NCBI RefSeq assembly: GCF_020536995.1
Contig: NC_068356.1
Span: 24,037,809-24,101,808 of the forward strand
DNA length: 64,000 nucleotides
Reading direction: 5' to 3'
Origin: Dreissena polymorpha
Lineage: Eukaryota > Mollusca > Bivalvia > Myida > Dreissenidae
The position numbers were made by a program, and so were the translations under genes. Within the stretch, counting starts at the first letter, position 1. Each line of letters opens with the position of its first letter. The notes beneath the pieces were generated by a model. It was not told the DNA's origin, ran no database searches, and saw nothing but the letters and a program-made list of their open reading frames with translations. Of this stretch, positions 39,601 to 48,382 are shown one piece after another.

Positions 39601-42600
39601 TATAAAGAAACTTCATATTCAGATACTCTGCATTTATACTTCAATTTGTATTGCATGTGTGATGAATAGGGTCATGGTCAAGGTCACAATTATGCAAAAA
39701 TGAGTTTTCTCTCTTAGTAACTGGAAAAAGAATTTAGTTATTTCAATGAAACTTCTTATTTTGAAACCTTTATGGAGACTTATTAGTCTTATAAAGTTGG
39801 TTGGTGCTAATGCCGCTGATGCTCAACATATAAAAGTTAAATAAAAACATAAATATTATTTCTTATCAATAACAAAAAACAACAACAAATAAAGCGATTG
39901 CAAAAAGTTTGGTTTTTGTTTGTTGTCTGCACCTTTTGTTTTTCGTATGGAAATGCAGCACTGTCATCATAATTTAACAATGTATGAATCTACCAAGGAC
40001 CAGGTATTTAAACTATCATGTTAAAATATCAATGTTGAAACATTATCTAGGACAAGTAACCTGTGTGTAGGGCAAGTACTGGATACAATGCTGGGTTTAG
40101 CATGCATGTGGATCCTCATGTCCAATGGAACAGCCCAGTGGTTGGCAAACATTGGTCTTGCATATGGTGATGTGAGTAGAAGACTTAGTTTTTGCTTTAA
40201 GGTAATATTTGCCTGAATCATGAATTATGCATGCACTTGTCACAATACTGGTAATAATTAAAACAAAATAATTTAATATAAACATTGCCTACTTTCTTAT
40301 CCAGGGCTTGCCATGAAGGGGCTTCCTCACAGAATGTTTGCCTTTAAAAATTGTATTTCAATGAATTGAATTACAAAATTTCTTATAATAAGGAAAAATA
40401 TATAATGTGCCTGCCCTGTGGTTCATGCTTTTATGCCCCCGGATCGAATGATCGGGGGTATATTAGTTTAATTTAAACCTATTTATTTTTGCTCGATTGC
40501 ATCGAAAGCCCAAGGCTTATATAAACGCTCTCGAGTGCGTTTCCTGGGCCTAGAACCAGTACTTGGTGTCTTCGGGGGAGATCTAAAGAACGCTCCCACG
40601 GTGGGGATCGAGCGTGGGACATCCCGGTCGCTAGGCGGACACCATATCCACTACACCACGGCGACCGCGGGGGTATATTGTTTTTGGCCTGTCTGTCTGT
40701 CATTCTGTGGAAAACTATAACCATGGTTAAAGTTTTGCAATATTGAATAACTTTTGCAATATTGAAGATAGAAACTTAATATTTGGCATACATGTGTATC
40801 TCATGGAGCTGCACATTTTGAGTGGTGTGAAAGGTCAAGGTCAATGTCATCCATGAAGGTCAAAGGTCAAATATATGGCTTTAAAGCGTCATCAAAACTT
40901 TAACCTTGGTCATAACTTTTTCTAATATTGAAGACAGCAACTTTATATTTGGCATGCATGTGTATCTCATGGAGCTCCCCCTTTATGAGTGGTGAAAGGT
41001 CAAGTTCATTCTTAAAGGTCAAAGGTCAAATTTATCGCTTCAAAGTGGAGCAATAGGGGGCATTGTGTTTCTGACAAACGCATCTCTTGTTTATTATATA
41101 TCAATCATTCAATGAGATGGGTTACAAACACTTTATCATTTTTCCCGTTTTAATTGACCTTTGTATGAAGATTAACAGACACACATATTTTTATATTTTC
41201 TAAGTCAGAGGTGTTATTTTGCTTGTTTTAATATAATGCATACTTTCTTTTAAAGCCACATCAATACTTAAAATCAACAAATATTTTGTAAAATAAAGTT
41301 CACCCATAAAAATCAGTGTTTTTTCTTGCAATAGCCAAATTTCAAGGCTAGATATGGTCTTGTTTCATAGATTTAAAGAGATGCAAAATTCTCGTTGTTT
41401 TTTTTGACAATATATTCCATGTAAATTTCATGCAAGGATATCCAAATATTCACGAGCGAGCACAATAATAAAAATGAGCATTTTGTATCGGGTTAAATCT
41501 ATGTTCTTACCACTTCTCCGTTGAAATTTTGGCTATTACTATAAGGAAAAAATATTTTTTAACTTTTTTACTTTACAAAATTCTCTTTGATTTTGAGTAT
41601 TAATGTGGCTTTACAAATCTATGAGCATTTTTTAAAAATTGCCAGTGTTTTGGAGTAATGTTATCCAAGTTTACATCACATGACATGCAAAATTGCAGCT
41701 ATGAAAGTCCCATGTAAGGATGGAAAGATCATCAAGAATGCTAATCTCTTTTTATAACCATGACTATGAATTGAGCACTTCAAACATTTTAATCTTAATT
41801 TTTCTCCTGTATTATTCACAATATACTGTCAAAATAGTTATTTAATTTCATTTGTTATAATGAATGCTTACAGAAAACAGCTGAAGGTTTGAAAGAGCTT
41901 TTGGATTGGCTAATGGGTGCCCCAGCTGGTCTCAAGCTGAACAGCCAGCTTACACACTTCCTGGGGAAGTTTTTTCAGTACCACATATACCTCTGGACAG
42001 GTATGTTGACACAAATGTTGTTAGTTTTCTATTGATATATATTTTTGCATTCCAGAAGATTTATTGGTATACTAAGTGATAGTAAGGAGCTTTCATTATG
42101 TTACCAGTGTGTGTTTACTATCCTGCCCATATAGGTTACCGGTACATATAGATGGGGCCCCAGTTTGTGCTGACAATAACTGCTGATTTTCAGCTCACTG
42201 TCCAGGATGTTGTATATTTCAGTGTACCTGTCCATCACATGTCTAGTGTTTGGTTCCCTGCTGTTCTACAGCTCACTGTCCAGGATGTTGTATATTTCAG
42301 TGTACCTGTCCATCATACGTCCAGTGCTTGGTTCCCTGCTGTTCTACAGCCCACTGTCCAGGATATTGTATATTTCAATGTACCTGTCGATCATATGTCC
42401 AGTGCTTGGTTCCCTGCTGTTCTACAGCTAAATGTCCAGGATGTTGTATATTTCAGTGTACCTGTCCATCACATGTCTAGTGTTTGGTTCCCTGCTGTTC
42501 TACAGCTCACTGTCCAGGATGTTGTATATTTCAGTGTACCTGTCCATCATACGTCCAGTGCTTGGTTCCCTGCTGTTCTACAGCCCACTGTCCAGGATGT

Positions 42601-45600
42601 TGTATATTTCAGTGTACCTGTCGATCATATGTCCAGTGCTTGGTTCCCTGCTGTTCTACAGCTCACTGTCCAGGATGTTGTATATTTCAGTGTACCTGTC
42701 CATCATATGTCCAGTGCTTGGTTCCCTGCTGTTCTACAGCCCACTGTCCAGGATGTTGTATATTTCAATGTACCTGTCCATCATATGTCCAATGCTTGGT
42801 TCCCTGCTGTTCTACAGCTCACTGTCCAGGATGTTGTATATTTCAGTGTACTTGACCATCATCCAGTGCTTGATTCCCTTCTGTTTTACAGCTCACTTTC
42901 CAGATGTCGTGTATTTCAGTGTACCTGTCCATCATAGGTCCACTGCTTGGTTCCCTGCTTTTCTACAGCTCACTGTTCTGGATGTTGTATACTTTAGTGT
43001 ACCTGCCTATCATGCGTCCAGTGCTTGGTTCCCTGTTCTTTGACGGCTCACTGTCCAGGGTGTTATATATTTTCAGTGTACCTGTCCATCATACGTCCAG
43101 TGCTTGGTTCCCTGCTGTTCTACAGCTCACTGTCCGGGGTGCTGGGTCTCACATTTCAGCTGGCTCTACTCCAGGACATCCTGGCCACCATGACTGTGCA
43201 CATCTACTGCTTCTATGTATACGCTGCAAGGTCAGTACTCTTAAAATGAATACCATTCTCCCCTCCTAAAAGAGACATTCATGAGAAAAAATGTATTTTT
43301 AGCTGAAGACAAGATGTGTTTGTGAAACACAATGTCCCCCTATATGACATTTGACTTTGAAGGATGACCTTGACCTTGTGAAGGATGACCTTGACCTTGA
43401 CCTTTCACCACTCAAAATGTGCAGCACCATGAGATACACATGCATGCCAAATATCAAGTTGCTATCTTCAATATAGCAAAAGTATTCATAAAATAAGCGA
43501 TTTGGGCCACATATTTGACCTCTGACCTTGAAGGATGACCTTGACCTCGACCTTTCACCACTCAAAATGTGCAGCTCCATGAGATGCACATGCATGCCAA
43601 ATATCAAGTTGCTATCTTCAATATTGCAAAAGTATTTATAAAATAAGCAATTTGGGCCACATATATTTGACCTCTGACCTTGAAGGATGACCTTGACCTT
43701 GACCTTTCACCACTCAAAATGTGCAGCTCTATGAGATACACATGCATGCCAAATATCAAGTTGCTATCTTCAATATTGCAAAAGTATTCATAAAATGAGC
43801 GATTTTGGTTACATATATTTGACCTCTGACCTTGAAGGATGACCTTGACCTTGACCTTTCACCACTCAAAATGTGCAGCTTCATGAGATGCACATGCATG
43901 CCAAATATGAAGTTGCTATCTTCAATATAGCAAAAGTTATTGTAAAATGTTAAAGTTGGCGCAAACAGACAGACCAACAGACCAACAGACAGACCAACAG
44001 ACAGGGCAAAAACAATATGTCCCCCACTACTATAGTGGGGGACATAAAAATGTTGGTCTAAAAGTATTGAGCACTGGAGTCTGCTGTTCGTCAATTGGTT
44101 TTGAAAGTGACAGTCAATAGTCACTGCTTTATTATCCCCAGCCATAGGCGGAGGGATTTTGTTTGGGCATTGTCCATCCTTCAGTCCGTCCGTTACTTTT
44201 GTGTCCGGAGCCATATCTTGGAAGTGCTTTGGCGGATTTCATTGAAACTTGGTATGAGTATATATATGGATAAGAGGATGATGCACGCATGTACACCATT
44301 AGATAATAAAGGAGTTATGGCCCTTTGTATCTTGAAAAAATACTTTTTTGAGTGTCAATTATAACACTTTTGTGTCCAGAAGCATATTGGGGGGGGGGGG
44401 GGATATCAATGCAACGAATTTGCTTGTTTTATGTGTAAGAGGTTTAAGAATATGCATCTTCTGTGTGACTGTTAATCTTTACTGATTACTTTTGTTACAT
44501 GAGTTTATGATTCAGACACAGTAGGTTGTGTTTACCTTATTTTTAGCCACCAATCTTAAAAAAACATTTTCTTTTTGTATGGGTTGTCTTTACATTATTT
44601 TGATACTACAAAAGTACCACTGTCCATTTTGTGATTTATTTTTTTAATAGAAAAGTGCCATTTCCATTAAAACATGTTAATTGGTCCTTGTTATGGTACA
44701 CTTTGTTTCCGGTTGAGTCAGCAAACTGCAAAATCTATTACAAAATTGGTGTGAATTACTGGATCATTGTTCTGGAAAAACCAGGCTTATGCATGTGTGA
44801 CCATTTTAAGGGTCATCCCAGATTAGCATGTGCAGTTAGTGTGCACAGGCAAATCTGGGACGTACTTTCCGCTTTTATGGTATTTTTCATTTAAAGAAGT
44901 CTGAAGAATACACATAATAATCTTGGACCACACTTTACACACATGAATCAAGTCCAGTTTTCCCAGAAAAAGGTTGATTGTTTTTGCAGACTGTACAGAC
45001 TTCAGATATATGCCCTTGGCTCACTATGGAGACTGTTTCGAGGCAAGAAGTGGAATGTTCTACGCCAGAGAGTGGACTCGGCAGTCTATGATGTAGATCA
45101 GCTGTTTGTGGGAACACTGCTGTTCACTGTTCTGTTGTTCATCCTGCCAACTTCTGCTTTGTACTATGTGGTGTTTACTCTGGTAAGTTTTTTTTTTCAT
45201 GCATTCAAAGACATGCATTTATACATACCACTGAATTGGTTGGACTTTAATTGTAAACAGTGCCTGTTACAACACTTTATCAAACTAGTGCTAACAGTTA
45301 ATTTATCCCACTTTTACAGCGAATTCAGTTGATTAAAGCCCGTTGATTAAATATCATCTATAATCAACGGTAGGAAATGACGTCAATATTTCAACGAAAT
45401 GACGTCATAAATCCAGCGAAATTATCCAGTCAAACTAATTTTGTTTAAACAAAAAGGTTTACAAAATAAAGAGTGGGATAAATAAAATAATAGATTAGTG
45501 TTGATTACAGATCAGGTTTATCATGCTCGGCACGAAAATGAAAAAGCACTAGCCAAGGCTCGTGCTTTTTGTTTTCTAAACCTCGCATGATAAACCTGAT

Positions 45601-46880
45601 CTATAATCAACACTAACCTATTATTCTCTATATAAGTATTAGTTGAAGAAATATTGTTCTGATATATATTTTACAAGACCACATTGCAAATTGGGGACAA
45701 CACTTCAGACAAATGCATTAAGCCACGTTTTCCCAGAGCAAGGCTTATCAATGATGGTAAAGTGTTAAGTTTCTCAGAGCAAACACAAGATGCCAGATTG
45801 TTAGCATTTCATTTTAGCTCATCAACTTTGCCATTATTTTCAGCTGCGTATACTAGTTCTCGTTATCCAAGGCTTGTTGACGAGGATGCGGTCCATCCTT
45901 GATACCACCCCTTGGTGGTCAGTGCTGCGATGGCTTTTCAACCGTCAGTGTCTTGTTGGTATGTTGTGTGGAAAGATTGCCTCAAACATGCCATAGCTAC
46001 CGACTATACTTGAATATTTTCAATAACTAGCAAATGTATGTATAAAATGCATGTATACTTTAATTTCGCCTCTGACAAGTTTTTAAAAATGTTGGGTTAA
46101 AATAGTCATTGTTTGGTAGCAAATTCATTTCAAGATTATTCAAATAGACTTAAAAGCACAATGATATCTATAAAATTATTACACTTTAGCTTGAATATTT
46201 GAAGTATTGCTGTTGCACATTTGTCTAAAATGAATGTAATTTAATGCAACCTCATTATAATGAAATTTAATTTATAGGCACCTCTAATTGGGATTGCATG
46301 TTAAGTAGATGGGGTCAAGGTCACGATTTCTAAAATTGACAAATGGTTTCATGTGGAACCAAAACAAACTAATTGTGTGTATATTTATTTAAGTTTTTCA
46401 AGATTGCTTACATTTTTGTTGTAGATGGAGCATATTTAACCACACACACATCTTCAAAATCAAATAATCTGGTGTTATATATGCATGTAAGTAATGATTT
46501 TAAATGTTCATACAACATATTGTGTATCACTAACAGTTGCGTGTTTGGGGGCTAAGAAAATATTGAAACATTATTATTTAAGCTATTCTTGAGTAACTTA
46601 GCTTACGATTCTTAATTTACCTGTTTATTAACGTAAAAAAATGCATAGTACTTACACAATCTTGTAAAATGCCAATTACAATTTTAGTGTGAGCTTCTGA
46701 ATACCATTCTTTCACCCTATATTATACTTTCACTCACAGGGAACAAGTCCAAGCCTGTCAACAGTGCTGTCCTCGTGCCGGGAACCAACAAGTGGAAGCC
46801 CTTACACATGGGCCACAATCCTGAAAAACCTTATACATGGTCATCTCATCTATCCATGGATTGAGATGAAACAATCATAA
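30104..46880 (+). CDS. PIGQ: PIGQ, GPI-GlcNAc transferase subunit Q (GPI1)
   Basis: PIGQ belongs to the ER-membrane complex (with PIGA, C, H, P, Y, DPM2) that moves GlcNAc from UDP-GlcNAc to phosphatidylinositol, the first step of GPI-anchor synthesis; PIGQ organises the complex. Exons: 30104-30660, 36036-36167, 40071-40171, 41874-42000, 43077-43230, 44990-45182, 45844-45958, 46740-46880. The family core is clear: [91 protein letters not shown], and a C terminus [13 protein letters not shown] matching human LIYPWRQRG. Two joins are out of phase: 36167 (phase 2) to 40071 (needs phase 1), and 45958 (phase 1) to 46740 (phase 0). Each implies a small exon I did not find, of length 2 modulo 3, or an indel. 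The N terminus (MALWKVFIP) is diverged, as usual in this family. Confidence 0.93.
31024..32285. mobile_element. hAT-like non-autonomous DNA transposon (1,262 bp)
   Basis: Inverted ends CAGGGGTTCCGCTG / CAGTGGAACCCCTG differ at one base, and both sides carry the same 8-bp target copy CTTCGCAA (31016-31023 and 32286-32293). An 8-bp duplication with CAGGG-type ends is characteristic of the hAT superfamily. No transposase frame was seen. It is inserted in the older 30708-34167 element. Confidence 0.85.
33510..33863 (+). mobile_element. Hairpin-ended element, subfamily G
   Basis: Head AACCAGGTTTTCC ... AAAAACTGGTT hairpin, then a GGCT/GGCG microsatellite (33560-33603), one monomer, and tail GAAAACCTGGTTTTGTGACA followed by CCCTTGTTTTG. 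The tail copy of the head arm is inverted, as in the other subfamilies. Confidence 0.7.
34261..35940 (+). mobile_element. Hairpin-ended element, subfamily B, with about ten monomers
   Basis: Head TAGCTCACCTGAGC and GCTCATGGTGAGCTTT; about ten tandem monomers of about 165 bp, each with AGAGGCCACATTTATT, CTTCATGAAACTTGGTC, ATATCTTGGA and GGGGCGGGGCATTTTTCC; tail TCTCAGGTGAGCGACTTGGG, a GGCCTTTCAGGCC hairpin and TTCTTGTTTT. Two alternating monomer types (with ATTGGTTTCAATG or with ATTCATCCCAATA) suggest amplification as dimers. Overlapping open frames on both strands follow from the repeat. Confidence 0.85.
36036..36167 (+). CDS. PIGQ: PIGQ exon 2
   Basis: Acceptor TTTCCTAG, donor AAAGA|GTAAGT. 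Frame fixed by the split Arg codon with exon 1; encodes [18 protein letters not shown] and [16 protein letters not shown] corresponds to QLRHR of human PIGQ. The exon ends in phase 2, which does not match the next recognised exon. Confidence 0.75.
36219..37972 (+). mobile_element. Hairpin-ended element, subfamily E, split by a 1.2-kb insertion
   Basis: Head CCCCCGCCATAGGCGGAGGG, a CCGTCTTTCCGTCCGTC microsatellite, monomer with GCGGATTTCATTGAAACTTG, tail GCGGGGGATATCAATTCAAT and TTTGCTTGTTT. Comparison with the short copy at 44131-44430 shows foreign DNA at 36503-37693. Confidence 0.75.
36503..37693. mobile_element. 1,191-bp insertion with CATTG target copies
   Basis: The host phrase GATTTCATTG breaks off before CAGTTTTTTT, and resumes after AAATCACTG as CATTGAAACTTGG. 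CATTG is present on both sides, and the ends are CAGT and ACTG. Internally it has TTCCCAATTTCATGG phrases and no coding sequence. The superfamily is unclear from so short a terminal repeat. Confidence 0.6.
38169..39000 (+). mobile_element. Hairpin-ended element, subfamily C
   Basis: Head TGTCCCCCACTATAGTAGTG closing with GGGGGACA, a TGTTGGTTGG microsatellite, then four to five monomers of about 155-170 bp (GATATTTGGCATGCATGTGT, CATGGAGCTGCACATTTTGA), tail ATAGGGGGACATTGTG and CATCTTGTTT. The long frames (97 and 60 codons) are monomer translations. Confidence 0.85.
39001..40070 (+). other. PIGQ intron sequence without recognised features
   Basis: AT-rich; a weak trace of repeat monomer (GTCATGGTCAAGGTCACAAT) near 39670. 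Nothing else recognised up to the exon at 40071. Confidence 0.5.
40071..40171 (+). CDS. PIGQ: PIGQ exon: membrane segment
   Basis: Acceptor GTGTGTAG, donor GAT|GTGAGT. Encodes [19 protein letters not shown] and [13 protein letters not shown], aligning with VASVLLDVALGLMLLSW of human PIGQ, and joins the next exon perfectly in phase 0. A frame in the opposite strand over the same bases is a shadow. Confidence 0.82.
40431..41092 (+). mobile_element. Hairpin-ended element (C-related) carrying a nested SINE
   Basis: Head ATGCCCCCGGATCGAATGAT closing with CGGGGGTAT, interrupted directly after the hairpin by a SINE, then TGTCTGTCTGTC, two monomers related to subfamily C (GCATGCATGTGTATCTCATG) and tail TAGGGGGCATTGTG and CATCTCTTGTTT. 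Confidence 0.8.
40465..40667 (-). mobile_element. tRNA-derived SINE
   Basis: On the minus strand it begins GGTCGCCGTGGTGTAGTGGA (tRNA-like A box) and has CGCTCGATCCCC (B-box-like), then a unique body and an AT-rich tail ending AGGTTTAAATTAAACT. It is flanked by perfect 12-bp target copies CGGGGGTATATT (40453-40464 and 40668-40679). This marks retroposition, so it is younger than its host element. Confidence 0.88.
41251..41613. mobile_element. 363-bp inverted-repeat element (MITE-like) in PIGQ intron
   Basis: Left TAAAGCCACATCAATACT and right AGTATTAATGTGGCTTTA are inverted copies, and similarity continues inward (AAAATCAA, TTTTGTAAA) for about 50 bp with some mismatches. Possible TA target copies. 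Encodes nothing. Confidence 0.75.
41874..42000 (+). CDS. PIGQ: PIGQ exon: conserved GAPAGLK core
   Basis: Acceptor TGCTTACAG, donor GGACAG|GTATGT. Encodes [26 protein letters not shown] and [13 protein letters not shown], one of the most conserved blocks of the family. Ends in phase 1; Thr then Val join to the exon at 43077. Confidence 0.95.
42192..43140 (+). repeat. 78-bp minisatellite, twelve copies, spanning the PIGQ acceptor-exon junction
   Basis: Unit: CTCACTGTCCAGGATGTTG, TATATTTCAG (acceptor), then the first 50-60 nt of the exon (TGTACCTGTCCATCAT ... TTCTACAG). Exon-equivalent starts: 42223, 42301, 42379, 42457, 42535, 42613, 42691, 42769, 42847, 42920, 42998, 43077. The AG is lost (CAA) at 42379 and 42769. 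Units 1-9 are at exact 78-bp spacing and very alike; the last three are at 73, 78 and 79 and more diverged. All three forward frames stay open over most of it, which produces three long false open frames of up to 261 codons. Confidence 0.96.
43077..43230 (+). CDS. PIGQ: PIGQ exon: membrane segment and HIYCFY motif; source of the 78-bp array
   Basis: Acceptor ATATTTTCAG|TG, donor CAAG|GTCAGT. Encodes [35 protein letters not shown] and [13 protein letters not shown]. Of the twelve acceptor-like copies before it, only this 3'-most one is in frame with the rest of the exon, so I take it as the true start. Confidence 0.92.
43308..44047 (-). mobile_element. Hairpin-ended element, subfamily C
   Basis: Minus-strand copy: left ACAAGATGTGTTTGTGAAAC and AATGTCCCCCTATATGAC, right CAACAGACAGACC microsatellite and the head hairpin GTCCCCCACTACTATAGTGG. 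About four monomers (ACACATGCATGCCAAATATC at about 43436, 43587, 43738 and 43890, spacing about 151 bp). Confidence 0.85.
44131..44430 (+). mobile_element. Hairpin-ended element, subfamily E, short copy
   Basis: Head ATCCCCAGCCATAGGCGGAG, a CAGTCCGTCCGTTAC microsatellite, one monomer and tail with a 14-G run, ATATCAATGCAACGAATTTG and CTTGTTTT. It is an uninterrupted reference for the copy at 36219. Confidence 0.8.
44990..45182 (+). CDS. PIGQ: PIGQ exon: [12 protein letters not shown] core
   Basis: Acceptor TTTTTGCAG, donor CTG|GTAAGT. Encodes [38 protein letters not shown] and a membrane segment ending [10 protein letters not shown]. Near-identical to the human block; phases fit on the left, and to the right in phase 0. 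Confidence 0.96.
45486..45626. mobile_element. Foldback element in PIGQ intron
   Basis: Arms of about 41 bp: TAGTGTTGATTACAGATCAG followed by GTTTATCATGC, and its inverted copy GCATGATAAACCTGATC ... CAACACTA, about 58 bp apart. A nested smaller inverted pair, GAAAAAGCAC / GTGCTTTTTG, lies in the loop. No target copies seen beyond TA-rich DNA. Confidence 0.8.
45844..45958 (+). CDS. PIGQ: PIGQ exon: last membrane segment
   Basis: Acceptor TTTTCAG, donor GTTG|GTATGT. Encodes [19 protein letters not shown] and [18 protein letters not shown], aligning with LRLLVVAVQGLIHLLVDLI of human PIGQ. Ends in phase 1, which does not fit the last exon. Confidence 0.85.
46740..46880 (+). CDS. PIGQ: PIGQ terminal exon
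   Basis: Acceptor CACTCACAG. In the frame GGA ACA AGT it reads [14 protein letters not shown] through [19 protein letters not shown] and ends EMKQS at TAA 46878-46880; HLIYPW and the Trp twelve residues before it fix the frame against human PIGQ. The other frame, which would fit the previous exon's phase, also stays open to a stop at 46862 but has no family match. Confidence 0.82.
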   Translation, partial: GTSPSLSTVLSSCREPTSGSPYTWATILKNLIHGHLIYPWIEMKQS

Positions 46881-47480
46881 TATTTATTCTTAATAGTGGT
46901 CTATTTGATATCTACATGCATTATCTACCAATCATTTACCATGTAAATACTCTGGCGGTTATATTTATTCCAAATCTTCATGAAACTTGCTTGGTAAGAA
47001 CATTTGACTTATTATATCTTGGTCGAGTTTCAAACTGGATCAAGTTTTGTCAAAATGTCATGAGGTCAAATAAAAGAAAAAAGCTCGTGAGCACTCTAAA
47101 AGTTATATATTTTTAGCTTTTTGTCAATCAAAATTAAGAGGATCATTTATCAAAATGATATCTAAACCGAGTTTGGAGCTGGGTCACGAGGTCCAAAACT
47201 AGGTAACTAGCTCAAATAGAACAAACGGCTTGTGAACACTACAGAAGTCACATTTTGGTCAAATAGCCACAAAACTTGGTCAATTCGTTTGTCTGAATGA
47301 GATCTAGTTGGAGTTTGAAACTTAATCCTGAAGAAAACTTTTTAAGTCAGAATTTAGCCCAGTCTTGAGGTAAATTGGTCAGAAACATTTTTTCTAGCGT
47401 AATCCAAGACAAGTTCAAAACTTAGCAACATAAGGTCAACAAATTGGTTATTAGGTCAAATGGAGATTGTAGGACAAACG
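46881..47480 (+). repeat. Decayed subfamily B monomers after PIGQ
   Basis: CCAAATCTTCATGAAACTTG, ATATCTTGGTCGAG, AGCACTCTAAAAGT and similar phrases recur two to three times at about 165-bp spacing, without intact ends. The PIGQ 3' UTR probably runs into this. Confidence 0.55.
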
Positions 47481-47607
47481 GCACCCGATTTAAGAGTAAG
47501 TAACAGTTAATGTTTTTTTACCAATAAAGACATTTGATTTGATTTGACTTTGCAGCGAAAGAAAATCCCGTCAACACCCTATGAACTTAATCGTACTGAT
47601 AAGTCTT

Positions 47608-48382
47608 ATCCGCTAATTGGTTGGAAAAAAGAGATCGCTAATTGTCAATGTTAATAATACCTGACTGACATTGCGATAAAAGGAGTACTATCTCCGTGTA
47701 TTATAGTGTTTGCAAATATATATTGTTTACATATATTTGGGCAGGGAAAATGCAAGCCAGTTGTAATTTCCGTCCTGTTATTAATTTTGTTGTCAAACAG
47801 TTCATGTATCTATCGAAATTTAAAGACAGGTAGTCCACGCATAAATATCATTTCCTCCGCTTGACAATAATTGGAAATTACTAAGTCATTAATATAACAA
47901 ATAGAGAAAATCGCATTCAGTTCTCAAAAGCGGATTATTAAGCTAAGCGAACACAACTAAACGCTCAAACATATCATAAATACTTTAAAACAGCGCATTA
48001 CGTCACTTTCATGTTTAAAAAAGACAATCGCCTTAAGTTGTAAGCAGCAGACTTTTATGCTAGGCGAAAACACTTCCCAATGGATTCGAGATTTCTAGCT
48101 TCTTGCACAGTCTGTTGTAGGCAGCATTGGTGGGGAATTGTTGCCTTATTGCGTTTCCTTGATACGGATTGTTCAGAGCGGTGCCCGTGGACATCTGCCT
48201 CTACCATGGCGTTGTCCTTTTGGACGCACTCGACCACATTCCACAATGACTGGTGTGTCCAACCAACTGTCGAAACCCGCAGTTCCAAGCAGATAACGTT
48301 AATCAATCCACACTTAAATTAGTTTGAGCAGTTTGTTTACGGGATTTATTAATCATCTCTTTTACCAAACCAATTAGCGGAT
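47608..48382. mobile_element. 775-bp inverted-repeat element
   Basis: ATCCGCTAATTGGTT with AAAAGAGAT at the left and ATCTCTTTT with AACCAATTAGCGGAT at the right are inverted copies. Inside, 48055-48322 is open on both strands (83 and 80 codons) with fairly even base composition; I recognise neither product. It could be a transposase scrap or captured exon. Confidence 0.6.

Noticed and set aside
40535-40724. Possible tRNA gene on the minus strand
   Set aside because: The A- and B-box-like motifs belong to a SINE with target duplications and a unique body; the cloverleaf is not complete.
42152-43043. Open frames of 261, 203 and 123 codons over the PIGQ array
   Set aside because: They are translations of the 78-bp repeat in three frames and include splice acceptor sequence; only the frame continuing into [11 protein letters not shown] from 43077 is coding.
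46740-46864. Alternative PIGQ ending in the frame that fits the previous exon's phase
   Set aside because: It stays open to a stop at 46862, but the other frame carries the family's LIYPW ending and aligned Trp, so homology outweighs the simple phase match.
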